Part shown: piece after piece, positions 18,583-26,607 of the stretch | Numbering within the stretch: position 1 is the stretch's first letter | Layout: each line of letters begins with the position of its first letter | Source of the DNA: Mycobacterium sp. E2733 | Lineage (GTDB): Bacteria; Actinomycetota; Actinomycetes; Mycobacteriales; Mycobacteriaceae | DNA length: 64,000 nt | Assembly (NCBI RefSeq): GCF_001667585.1 | Contig: NZ_LZJZ01000032.1 | Coordinates: forward strand, 62,001-126,000 | Direction: 5' to 3' | The notes under the pieces: model-generated | Told to the model about the DNA's origin: nothing | The model's database searches: none | What the model saw: the letters and a program-made list of their open reading frames with translations, nothing else | Position numbers and translations under genes: made by a program

Positions 18583-19191
18583 CTATTCCGACAGGCCCGA
18601 GTCCGGCGCCGCCGCGGACAGCAGCGTCATCAGCATCGGAATCCGTTGCTCGGCGATCTGCGGCTGCGGCAGCACCCCTTCCACCACCGCGGCCCCGTCG
18701 AACACATTGGTCAGCAACGCGACCAGGACGGGGAACGTCTCCTCGGGGAAGCTCTCGGCTCCGGGCAGCGTGCGGGCGGCGTCGTGAATCTTCGCGGAGT
18801 ACTGACGCAGCTCGTGTTGCAAAGTGGCCCTGAGCTTTTCATCGGTTCGCGCGGCGACCAGCAGTTCGTAGAGCACGGCGTTGCTCGGCGCGGCGGTGAT
18901 GTCGCGGAGTATCGCCAGGGCGGCTTCGAGCGCCGGCCGATCGGCCGGTATCTCGGCGACCCGCTTGGTGAACGTCTCGAGCTGACGACGCAGCACCTCG
19001 GACGCCGTGGCGGCCATGAAATCGCCCATCGTCTCGAAGTGCCGGAACAGGGCGCCCACCGACACCCCCGCACGCTTGGTGATCACCGCCGCCGACGCCC
19101 GCGCGTATCCGACCTCGATGATGGTGTCGATGCAGGCGTCGAGGAGCCGCCCCACGGTCTCCTCCCGACGCTGCTGCTGCGTCCTGGCCAC
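18583..19191 (-). CDS. TetR-family transcriptional regulator (Rv2912c-like)
   Basis: The 202-residue protein has an N-terminal TetR helix-turn-helix (about 10-55: YARASAAVITKRAGVSVGALFRHF) and a variable ligand-binding C-terminal domain with no recognised effector. The GTG start lies one base after the stop of the upstream D-aminoacylase-like gene, and the GGAGG in that gene's last codons serves as its ribosome binding site. Co-transcription suggests it may control the amidohydrolase gene or a linked pathway, but no operator was identified. Confidence 0.9.
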   Translation of the reverse strand: MARTQQQRREETVGRLLDACIDTIIEVGYARASAAVITKRAGVSVGALFRHFETMGDFMAATASEVLRRQLETFTKRVAEIPADRPALEAALAILRDITAAPSNAVLYELLVAARTDEKLRATLQHELRQYSAKIHDAARTLPGAESFPEETFPVLVALLTNVFDGAAVVEGVLPQPQIAEQRIPMLMTLLSAAAPDSGLSE

Positions 19192-19192
19192 G

Positions 19193-20986
19193 TCAGCCTC
19201 CGATTTTCAGGGCGCTATGGCCCCGGTGCCGCTGACCCGCGCGCAGGTAGCGGCCCGATTTCACGGTCCGGCCGTAGCCGTCCCTGAACTGGCCCGCGCG
19301 GAAGACCACGGTGCCGCCCACACCGGTCGCGACCACGGCGTCGTCGTTGCGGTTGACCATGCGCCGCAAGCCCCCGTAGAACGGCACCTCCTCCTCGTAG
19401 TAGCCCTCGACCGCTTCGTTGAGGCCGGCCGGGTCGATCACCACGAAGTCCGCACGGTCGCCCTGGCGCAGCGTGCCCGCGTCGACGCCGAACCACTCCC
19501 CCAGTTCGCCGGTCAGGCGATGCACCGCCTGCTCGATGCGCATGAACGGCGCACCCGCCCGGTAGGCATCCCGAGCCCGCTTGAGCAGCTTCAGACCGAA
19601 GTTGTAGAAGGCCATGTTGCGCAGGTGCGCACCGGCGTCCGAGAAGCCCATGTGCACGCTGCCTTCTTTGGCGAGCGCGTTGAGCAGCTTGGGGCGATGG
19701 TTGGCGACGACGGTGGTCCACCGGACGTCGCGTTCGCCGTTCTCGACGAGCACGTCCAGGAAGGCGTCGAGCGGGTGCAGTTTGCGCTCGTCGGCGATGG
19801 CACCAAAGCTCTTGCCTATCAACGACTTATCGGGGCACTCGACGATGACCGCGTCGTGGAAGTCGCGGTGCCACAACGACGGTCCGAGCTTGATGCGGTC
19901 GAACTCCCGACGAAACTTGCGGCGGTATTCCTTGTCGGCCAGTAACTCGTTGCGCTCCAACTGGTCCCGCATGTGCAGGGCAGCCGTTCCGGCGCCGAAC
20001 TCCTCGAAGACCGGCAGATCGATTCCGTCGGAGTACAACTCGAACGGCACGGGCAGATGCTGGAAACGCACGCTGGCGCCCAGCAGCTTGTTCAGCAGAC
20101 GGGTCCCCGGGCCGAAGACGTATACCGACAGCGGCATCGACTTGGCATCCGCAGATACCAGCATGCTCATGCGAACGCCCTTGCCGCGGTTGAGGATCCG
20201 GCTGCTGGCCAGGAAGAAGAGCACGCCGGACGACGGCTTCGCCACGTTGGGCGCGCTCTGCAGCATGCGTCCGCGCCTGCGCAGCACCCTGATCAGGGTG
20301 CGGCGCTCGCGCCAGGTCGCGAAGGTGGACGGCAGCGCCCTTGACCGGAAGCGCTCACCGTCGAGCTTGTCGATGGCCGCGTCCATCCCCGACATGCCGA
20401 GTACCCCCGCTTCGAGCGCCTCCTCGAGCAGGGCCGCCATCTGCTCCAGCTCGGCGTCGGTGGGCTGGACGCTGGCGTCGGTGGCCCGATCCAGCCCGAG
20501 CACCGCGGTCCGCAGATCCGAATGGCCAAGCAGCGAGCCGATATTCGGCCCGAGCGGCAGGGCGTCGATCGCCTTGATGTATTCCGCTGCGGTGGACCAG
20601 GTCTTGTTGGCGGCCAGGGCGCCGTAGACGAATTCGCGGGGCACGGCCTCGACGCGACTGAAGAGGTCGGCGGCGTCCTCGGAGTTGGCGTAGACCGTCG
20701 ACAACGAGCAGTTCCCCAGCAGCACGGTGGTGACGCCGTGCCGCACGGACTCGCGCAGACCCGGATCCAGCAGCACCTCGGCGTCGTAGTGGGTGTGGAC
20801 GTCGATGAAGCCGGGCACGATCCATTTGCCGGCCGCGTCGATCACCTCGGGGCAGCCATTCTCGTCCAGCGGCCCGTCCGAGACCGCGGCCACCACGCCG
20901 TCGCGAATACCCAGCGTGCGGGTCTGCGGCGCGTTGCCGGTGCCGTCGAACCACAGCCCTTCGCGGATGATCACGTCGTAAGCCAC
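19193..20986 (-). CDS. Amidohydrolase, D-aminoacylase-like (Rv2913c-like)
   Basis: The protein of about 597 residues is an amidohydrolase-superfamily member. It has the N-terminal beta-sandwich (VIIREGLWFDGTGNAPQ), HTHYDAEVLLDP with the HxH metal ligands near residue 70, VLLGNCSLS with the Cys typical of D-aminoacylases, SLLGHSDLR, and the catalytic Asp in MGFSDAGAHL near 475. Deacylation of N-acyl-D-amino acids is the family activity; the true substrate is unknown. I chose the GTG at 20986 because GGAGG lies upstream at good spacing; the frame continues to 21025. Confidence 0.88.
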   Translation of the reverse strand: MAYDVIIREGLWFDGTGNAPQTRTLGIRDGVVAAVSDGPLDENGCPEVIDAAGKWIVPGFIDVHTHYDAEVLLDPGLRESVRHGVTTVLLGNCSLSTVYANSEDAADLFSRVEAVPREFVYGALAANKTWSTAAEYIKAIDALPLGPNIGSLLGHSDLRTAVLGLDRATDASVQPTDAELEQMAALLEEALEAGVLGMSGMDAAIDKLDGERFRSRALPSTFATWRERRTLIRVLRRRGRMLQSAPNVAKPSSGVLFFLASSRILNRGKGVRMSMLVSADAKSMPLSVYVFGPGTRLLNKLLGASVRFQHLPVPFELYSDGIDLPVFEEFGAGTAALHMRDQLERNELLADKEYRRKFRREFDRIKLGPSLWHRDFHDAVIVECPDKSLIGKSFGAIADERKLHPLDAFLDVLVENGERDVRWTTVVANHRPKLLNALAKEGSVHMGFSDAGAHLRNMAFYNFGLKLLKRARDAYRAGAPFMRIEQAVHRLTGELGEWFGVDAGTLRQGDRADFVVIDPAGLNEAVEGYYEEEVPFYGGLRRMVNRNDDAVVATGVGGTVVFRAGQFRDGYGRTVKSGRYLRAGQRHRGHSALKIGG

Positions 20987-21098
20987 TTCTGCCTCCAGTT
21001 GTCGTGGTGGCATGGAACCTAACATAGATAGTGATCACTCACAATCTTTTCTGGCTTTCGGCGTGTCAGCCCGTTGACCAGCAACGATTTGCGCCTGC

Positions 21099-22196
21099 CT
21101 ATGCCAGCGGTCTGAACACCTTGCCGCGCAAAATCACCAGGTCGGGCCGGCCCAGCGCGGCCGGGCCCGACCGCGGATCGCCCGAGTAGCACAGCAGGTC
21201 GGCGCACGCGTCGTGATCGATCCCGGGACGGCCCAGCCAGCGACGGGCGTCCCAGCACGCCGCGCCCAGTGCGTCGGTCGGGCTCATTCCGATGCCCTTG
21301 AGCGCTTCGACCTCGTCGGCGATGCGCCCGGGCGCGACCATGGTGCCGGCGTCACTCCCGGCGTAGATCGGCACGCCCGCATCGCGGGCCGCGGCGATCC
21401 GCGACAGGCCACGAGCATGCAGGTCGCGCATGTGGGCGGCGTAGGTCGGGTACTTCGCGGCGGCGGCGTCGGCGATACCCGGGAAATTCTCGACGATGTT
21501 GACCAGCGTGGGAACCAAGACGGTTCCGCGCTCGACCATCAGCGCGATGGTGTCATCGGTGAGGCCGGTGCCGTGTTCGATGCAGTCGATGCCGGCGTTG
21601 ACCAGCCCCGGCAGCGCGTCCTCGCTGAAGACGTGCGCGGTTACGCGGACGCCATGGGCATGCGCCGTGTCGATGGCGGCCTTGAGCACGTCGTCGGACC
21701 ACAGCGGGGCGAGATCGCCGACCCTGCGATCGATCCAGTCGCCGACCAGCTTGATCCAGCCGTCCCCCCGGCGCGCCTCTTCGGCCACCGCCTCGGGCAG
21801 TTGCCACTCGTCTTCCAGCTCCCGCGAGAAGCCCGCCGCATAGCGTTTGGGCCGGGCCAGATGTTTTCCGGCCCGGATGATGCGGGGCAGGTCGTCGTGG
21901 TCGTCGAGGCTGCGGGTGTCGGTGGGTGAGCCGCAGTCTCGCAACAGCAGCGCACCGACGCCGCGTTCGATCTCGGCCTGTGCGATCGCCTCTTCGAGCG
22001 GGATCTCGCCGTGCTCACCGAGCCCGACGTGACAGTGCGCGTCCACCAAGCCGGGCACGATCCAGCCTTGAAAACCGGATGAGCCGAACACGGTGTCGGC
22101 CGCCGCGACGGGTTCGGCGCTGATGCGGCCGTCGACGATCCACAGTTCGATTGGGGTCTCATCGGGCAGGCCGATACCTCGCACGTGCATGCGCAC
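21099..22196 (-). CDS. Amidohydrolase (Rv2915c-like)
   Basis: The 365-residue protein is a metal-dependent hydrolase of the imidazolonepropionase/prolidase-like group. It has VDAHCHVG with the HxH pair (near residue 52), a carbamylated-lysine-type segment GWIKLVGDW, VTAHVFSEDA, CIEHGTGL and the catalytic AGSDAGTM. The start is GTG; an ATG two codons in is possible. In M. tuberculosis pknI lies between this gene and the D-aminoacylase; here the gap is only 112 bases and no kinase is present. Confidence 0.85.
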   Translation of the reverse strand: MRMHVRGIGLPDETPIELWIVDGRISAEPVAAADTVFGSSGFQGWIVPGLVDAHCHVGLGEHGEIPLEEAIAQAEIERGVGALLLRDCGSPTDTRSLDDHDDLPRIIRAGKHLARPKRYAAGFSRELEDEWQLPEAVAEEARRGDGWIKLVGDWIDRRVGDLAPLWSDDVLKAAIDTAHAHGVRVTAHVFSEDALPGLVNAGIDCIEHGTGLTDDTIALMVERGTVLVPTLVNIVENFPGIADAAAAKYPTYAAHMRDLHARGLSRIAAARDAGVPIYAGSDAGTMVAPGRIADEVEALKGIGMSPTDALGAACWDARRWLGRPGIDHDACADLLCYSGDPRSGPAALGRPDLVILRGKVFRPLA

Positions 22197-22261
22197 GGCG
22201 GGTTACTTTCGTCCCGTCCCATGGTGACGACCTGGGGACACCACCGCCGCGCTGGCGATCG

Positions 22262-23827
22262 TCACGGCTTGCCTGGGAACTTGAGTTTGGACAGGTCGAA
22301 GTCCGCCAGCCCGGGCGGCAGCTCGTTGAGGCCCTCGGGCATGTGCGACAGGTCGGGGAAGCCGGCCGGCATGCCCGGCATTCCGGCGCCCAGCGGGTTC
22401 CTGGCCTTCGGCGGCGTCGGTCCACGCCCGCCCTTCTTGGCTTTCTTGCCCGCCTTGCCCTTGCCCGCTTTGGCCTTTCGGGTGGCCGACTTGCGGCCCA
22501 TGCCGGGGATGCCCATGCCGCCGAGCATCGACGACATCATCTTGCGGGCCTCGAAGAAGCGGTCGACCAGCTGGTTCACCTCGGACACCGAGACGCCGGA
22601 TCCGTTGGCGATGCGCAGCCGCCGCGACGCGTTGATGATCTTCGGGTCGGCCCGTTCTTCGGGCGTCATGCCGCGGATGATCGCCTGTAGGCGGTCGAGC
22701 TGTTTGTCGTCGACCTGGGCCAGCGCGTCCTTCATCTGCCCGGCGCCGGGCAGCATGCCCAGCAGGTTGCCGATGGGGCCCATCTTGCGGATGGCGAGCA
22801 TCTGCTCGAGGAAGTCCTCCAGCGTCAGCTCGCCGGTGCCGATCTTGGCGGCGGCGGCCTCGGCCTGCTCGGCGTCGAAGACCTGCTCGGCCTGTTCGAT
22901 CAGGCTCAGCACGTCGCCCATGCCCAGGATGCGGCTGGCCATCCGGTCGGGGTGGAAGACGTCGAAGTCCTCGAGCTTCTCGCCGGTGGACGCGAAAAGG
23001 ATTGGGACGCCGGTCACCTCGCGGACCGACAAGGCGGCGCCGCCGCGGGCGTCGCCGTCGAGCTTGGTCAACACCACCCCGGTGAAGCCGACGCCCTCGC
23101 GGAACGCCTCGGCGGTGGTCACGGCGTCCTGACCGATCATGGCGTCCAGGACGAACAGGACTTCGTCGGGATTGACGGCGTCGCGGATGGCCGCGGCCTG
23201 GGCCATCAGTTCGTCGTCGATGCCCAGCCGGCCGGCGGTGTCGACGATGACGACGTCGTGGTGCTTCGCCCGGGCCTCGGCGAGGCCCGCCGCCGCGACC
23301 GCGACCGGGTCGCCGGGCCCCGATTCGGGGGACTCGCCGGGATGGGGCGCGAACACCGGTACCCCGGCACGCTCACCGACGACTTGGAGCTGGTTCACGG
23401 CGGCCGGCCGCTGCAGGTCGCACGCCACCAGCAGCGGGGTGTGCCCCTGACCGCGCAACCAGGTGGCCAGCTTGCCGGCCAGTGAGGTCTTACCGGAACC
23501 CTGTAGACCGGCCAGCATCACCACGGTCGGCGGCGTCTTGGCGAAGGCCAGCTGGCGGGTCTCCCCACCCAGGATGCCGATGAGCTCTTCGTTGACGATC
23601 TTGACGACCTGCTGCGCAGGGTTGAGGGCACCGGAGACCTCGGCGCCCCGGGCGCGGTCCTTGATCCGGGTGACGAACTCGCGCACCACGGGCAACGACA
23701 CATCGGCTTCCAGCAGCGCCAGCCGGATCTCGCGGGTGGTGGCCTCGATGTCGGCGTCGGTCAGTCGACCCTTGCCGCGTAGTCCCTGAAGGGCACCGGT
23801 CAACCGGTCGGACAGCGATTCAAACAC
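22262..23827 (-). CDS. ffh: Signal recognition particle protein Ffh
   Basis: Ffh binds signal sequences and SRP RNA and, with FtsY, delivers nascent membrane proteins. The 521-residue protein has the N domain, the G domain (GLQGSGKTSLAGKLA near 107; DTAGRLGID; TKLDGDARGG), and the methionine-rich M domain with the RNA-binding SGVSVSEVNQLV. A long C-terminal tail, first basic (AKAGKGKAGKKAKKGG) then Pro/Gly-rich, is typical of mycobacteria. The start is GTG. Confidence 0.97.
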   Translation of the reverse strand: MFESLSDRLTGALQGLRGKGRLTDADIEATTREIRLALLEADVSLPVVREFVTRIKDRARGAEVSGALNPAQQVVKIVNEELIGILGGETRQLAFAKTPPTVVMLAGLQGSGKTSLAGKLATWLRGQGHTPLLVACDLQRPAAVNQLQVVGERAGVPVFAPHPGESPESGPGDPVAVAAAGLAEARAKHHDVVIVDTAGRLGIDDELMAQAAAIRDAVNPDEVLFVLDAMIGQDAVTTAEAFREGVGFTGVVLTKLDGDARGGAALSVREVTGVPILFASTGEKLEDFDVFHPDRMASRILGMGDVLSLIEQAEQVFDAEQAEAAAAKIGTGELTLEDFLEQMLAIRKMGPIGNLLGMLPGAGQMKDALAQVDDKQLDRLQAIIRGMTPEERADPKIINASRRLRIANGSGVSVSEVNQLVDRFFEARKMMSSMLGGMGIPGMGRKSATRKAKAGKGKAGKKAKKGGRGPTPPKARNPLGAGMPGMPAGFPDLSHMPEGLNELPPGLADFDLSKLKFPGKP

Positions 23828-23870
23828 CCCGCCAGCCTAGTGGAGAGTGTGCGGCCTCCCCTATCGCCGC

Positions 23871-23917
23871 GAGCGTGAAGCTGACGTCACGCTCGACCAC
23901 CGTGACGCCAGCGTCAC
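23871..23917. repeat. Two adjacent short palindromes of the CGTCACGCCAGCGTG type
   Basis: GAGCGTGA (23871-23878) pairs perfectly with TCACGCTC (23887-23894). Immediately after, GTGACGC (23902-23908) pairs perfectly with GCGTCAC (23911-23917). The second palindrome shares its sequence with the tandem units at 56969-57014. Here the element lies in the divergent gap between ffh and the alpha/beta hydrolase, so it is not simply a terminator. Confidence 0.55.
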
Positions 23918-23972
23918 ACTCGGCGCCTCTGAAGGGCTTGACGGCACGCCGGCGGCGAAGAAAAGTCAGCTC

Positions 23973-24767
23973 ATGCTCGAGGTGATCGACAAGGGATCCT
24001 GCAGCGAAGCCCATCCGGTGCCGCTGCTCTTCGTGCACGGCGGCTGGCACGGCGCGTGGTGCTGGGAGCACTTCCTGGACTTCTTCGCCGACGCGGGCTA
24101 TCGCGCGGTCGCGATGAGCCTGCGGGGACACGGCTCCAGCCCGACGGCCAAGCCGCTGCACAAGGTCTCCATCGCCGACTACATCGACGACCTCCGTTCG
24201 GTGGCCGACGAACTGGGCGGCGGCCCCGTGCTGATAGGCCATTCGCTGGGCGGCTTCGTCATCCAGCGCTACCTCGAAACACGCGGCGCGCCGGCGGCGG
24301 TCCTGGTGGGCTCCGTGCCGCCGCAGGGCGTGCTCAGGTTGGCGGTGCGCGTCTGGCGTCGCCGGCCGTCGATGACGATGGAAGCCTGGAGCGACCCGAC
24401 GCTGCTGAAATTCCTCGCCACCCCGGCCCTCACGCGCGAGTACCTCTTCTGCGCCGACACGCCCGAGGCGGTCGTCGAATCCTGCAGGCAGCGCGCCGGG
24501 GCCGAGAGCATCCGCGCCGCCATGACCGATCCGATGGTCCGCCGCGTCAGAACCCGGCGGGTGACCACGCCGATCCTGGTGCTGGGCGCCGAGCACGACG
24601 GCTTCGTCAGCGCCAGCGATGTGCGCGCCACGGCGCGCGCCTACCGGACCGAGCCGGAATTCTTCCCGATGGGCCACAACATGATGCTGGAGCCGGGATG
24701 GGCTGACGTCGCGCAACGCATCCACGAGTGGCTGCAAACCCGCGACCTCGCGGGCCGGCCGCGGTAA
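23973..24767 (+). CDS. Alpha/beta hydrolase
   Basis: The 264-residue protein has the alpha/beta-hydrolase oxyanion-hole motif LFVHGGWHG (about 18-26), SLRGHGSS, the nucleophile elbow LIGHSLGGFV (Ser near 94), a late acid in VLGAEHDGFV and the catalytic His in MGHNMML. Substrate is unknown. The frame is open upstream to 23847, but that part encodes dispersed palindromes, so I prefer the ATG at 23973, although its ribosome binding site is weak. It is divergent from ffh, and M. tuberculosis lacks a gene at this point. Confidence 0.82.
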   Translation: MLEVIDKGSCSEAHPVPLLFVHGGWHGAWCWEHFLDFFADAGYRAVAMSLRGHGSSPTAKPLHKVSIADYIDDLRSVADELGGGPVLIGHSLGGFVIQRYLETRGAPAAVLVGSVPPQGVLRLAVRVWRRRPSMTMEAWSDPTLLKFLATPALTREYLFCADTPEAVVESCRQRAGAESIRAAMTDPMVRRVRTRRVTTPILVLGAEHDGFVSASDVRATARAYRTEPEFFPMGHNMMLEPGWADVAQRIHEWLQTRDLAGRPR

Positions 24768-24872
24768 CCGCCCTCGAGTCGTTACTGCGCCGAAAAGCGT
24801 TGGCGTGCTACATTTCACGTCCGCCACCTAACCGCGCTGTCCGCGTTGAAAAACTGCACACTACGGGGGGAA

Positions 24873-26603
24873 ATGTCCGTGCAACCGCTCGCTCGCACGG
24901 AGTCCTCCGCCGACGACGGCGGCCGGGCGCTGCGGGGTTGGCAGCGCCGGGCGTTGGTGAAATACCTGGCCGGCCAACCGCGCGATTTCCTGGCCGTGGC
25001 GACCCCGGGATCCGGGAAGACGACGTTCGCCTTGCGCGTGGCGGCCGAACTGCTCAGCCAGCGCGCCGTCGAGCAGATCACGGTCGTGGTGCCCACCGAG
25101 CACCTCAAGGTGCAGTGGGCGCAGGCCGCCGCGCGGCACGGCATCGCCCTGGACCCGAAGTTCTCCAACTCCAGTGCCCTGATGTCGGGCGAGTACCACG
25201 GCGTGACGGTCACCTACGCTCAGGTCGCGGCGCATCCGACGCTGCACCGGGTGCGCACCGAGCAGCGCAAGACGTTGGTGGTCTTCGACGAGATCCATCA
25301 CGGCGGTGACGCCAAGACCTGGGGCGACGCCATCCGCGAGGCGTTCGGCGACGCGACGCGCCGGCTCGCCTTGACGGGCACGCCCTTCCGCAGCGACGAC
25401 AGCCCCATCCCGTTCGTGACCTACGAACCAGGCGCGGACGGGGTGCGCCGTTCGCAGGCCGACCACACCTACGGCTACGCCGAGGCCCTCGCCGACGGGG
25501 TGGTCCGGCCGGTGGTCTTCCTGGCCTATTCCGGGGAGGCGCGCTGGCGGGACAGCGCCGGCGAGGAGCACGCCGCGCGGCTGGGCGAGCCGCTGACCGC
25601 CGAGCACACGGCACGCGCGTGGCGGACGGCGCTCGACCCGGCCGGCGAATGGATGCCCGCGGTGATCGCGGCCGCCGACCAGCGGCTGAGCCAGAAGCGC
25701 GCGCACGTGCCCGACGCAGGCGGCATGATCATCGCCTCCAACCGCACCGCAGCGCGCGCCTACGCCGCCCTGTTGACGACGCTGACCTCTGAGGCACCGA
25801 CGGTGGTGTTGTCCGACGATCCCGGATCGTCCGCGCGCATCAGCGAATTCGCCGCCGGGACCAGCCGGTGGCTGGTGGCGGTGCGCATGGTCTCCGAAGG
25901 TGTCGACGTGCCGCGGCTCTCGGTCGGCATCTACGCCACCAGCGCCTCGACCCCCCTGTTCTTCGCACAGGCCATCGGCCGCTTCGTACGATCGCGGCGG
26001 CCGGGCGAGACCGCGAGCATCTTCCTGCCGTCGGTGCCCAACCTGCTGCAGCTCGCCAGCGAGCTGGAGGCCCAGCGCAACCACGTGCTCGGGGAGCCGC
26101 ACCGCCCCGACGACGATCCCCTCGACGGTGACCCGGCCATCAGGACGCAGACCGAGACGACCGAGACCGACAACGGTTTCACCTCATTGGGCGCCGACGC
26201 GGAGCTGGACCAGGTCATCTTCGACGGCTCGTCGTTCGGCACCGCCGCCCCGGCCGGAAGCGACGAGGAGGCCGACTATCTCGGCATCCCGGGGCTGCTC
26301 GACGCGGACCAGATGCGGGCGCTGCTGCACCGCCGCCAGGACGAACAGCTCCAGCGCCGCGCCGCACAGGGGATGCCGTCCGCGGCGCCGGCGCCACCAT
26401 CGATGCACGGTCAGTTGCGCGAGCTGCGCCGCGAACTCAACAGCCTGGTGTCGGCCACCCATCACCGCACGGGCAAGCCGCACGGCTGGATTCACAGCGA
26501 ACTGCGCCGTCGTTGCGGGGGGCCGCCGATCGCCGCCGCGACCCGCGAGCAGATCCAGGACCGCATCGTGGCCCTGCGGCGACTCAACGCCGAGCATTCC
26601 TGA
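24873..26603 (+). CDS. SF2 DEAD/DEAH-type helicase (Rv2917-like)
   Basis: The 576-residue protein has a ResIII-type helicase core. Visible are RGWQRRALVKYL (Q-like motif), Walker A ATPGSGKTTFAL near residue 43, VVVPTEHLKVQW (Ia), FDEIHHGG (motif II, DEIH) near 140, LTGTPFRSDD (motif III), and in the second domain VAVRMVSEGVDVPRLSV and QAIGRFVRS (motif VI, QxxGRxxR). The C-terminal 170 residues are actinobacteria-specific with no assigned role. The ATG at 24873 follows GGGGGGAA; a TTG nine codons upstream is less likely. It is convergent with glnD with four bases between. Confidence 0.87.
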   Translation: MSVQPLARTESSADDGGRALRGWQRRALVKYLAGQPRDFLAVATPGSGKTTFALRVAAELLSQRAVEQITVVVPTEHLKVQWAQAAARHGIALDPKFSNSSALMSGEYHGVTVTYAQVAAHPTLHRVRTEQRKTLVVFDEIHHGGDAKTWGDAIREAFGDATRRLALTGTPFRSDDSPIPFVTYEPGADGVRRSQADHTYGYAEALADGVVRPVVFLAYSGEARWRDSAGEEHAARLGEPLTAEHTARAWRTALDPAGEWMPAVIAAADQRLSQKRAHVPDAGGMIIASNRTAARAYAALLTTLTSEAPTVVLSDDPGSSARISEFAAGTSRWLVAVRMVSEGVDVPRLSVGIYATSASTPLFFAQAIGRFVRSRRPGETASIFLPSVPNLLQLASELEAQRNHVLGEPHRPDDDPLDGDPAIRTQTETTETDNGFTSLGADAELDQVIFDGSSFGTAAPAGSDEEADYLGIPGLLDADQMRALLHRRQDEQLQRRAAQGMPSAAPAPPSMHGQLRELRRELNSLVSATHHRTGKPHGWIHSELRRRCGGPPIAAATREQIQDRIVALRRLNAEHS

Positions 26604-26607
26604 CGCG

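Noticed and set aside
23847..23972. N-terminal extension of the alpha/beta hydrolase
   Set aside because: The 42 residues would be encoded by dispersed palindromes and match no hydrolase N-terminus.
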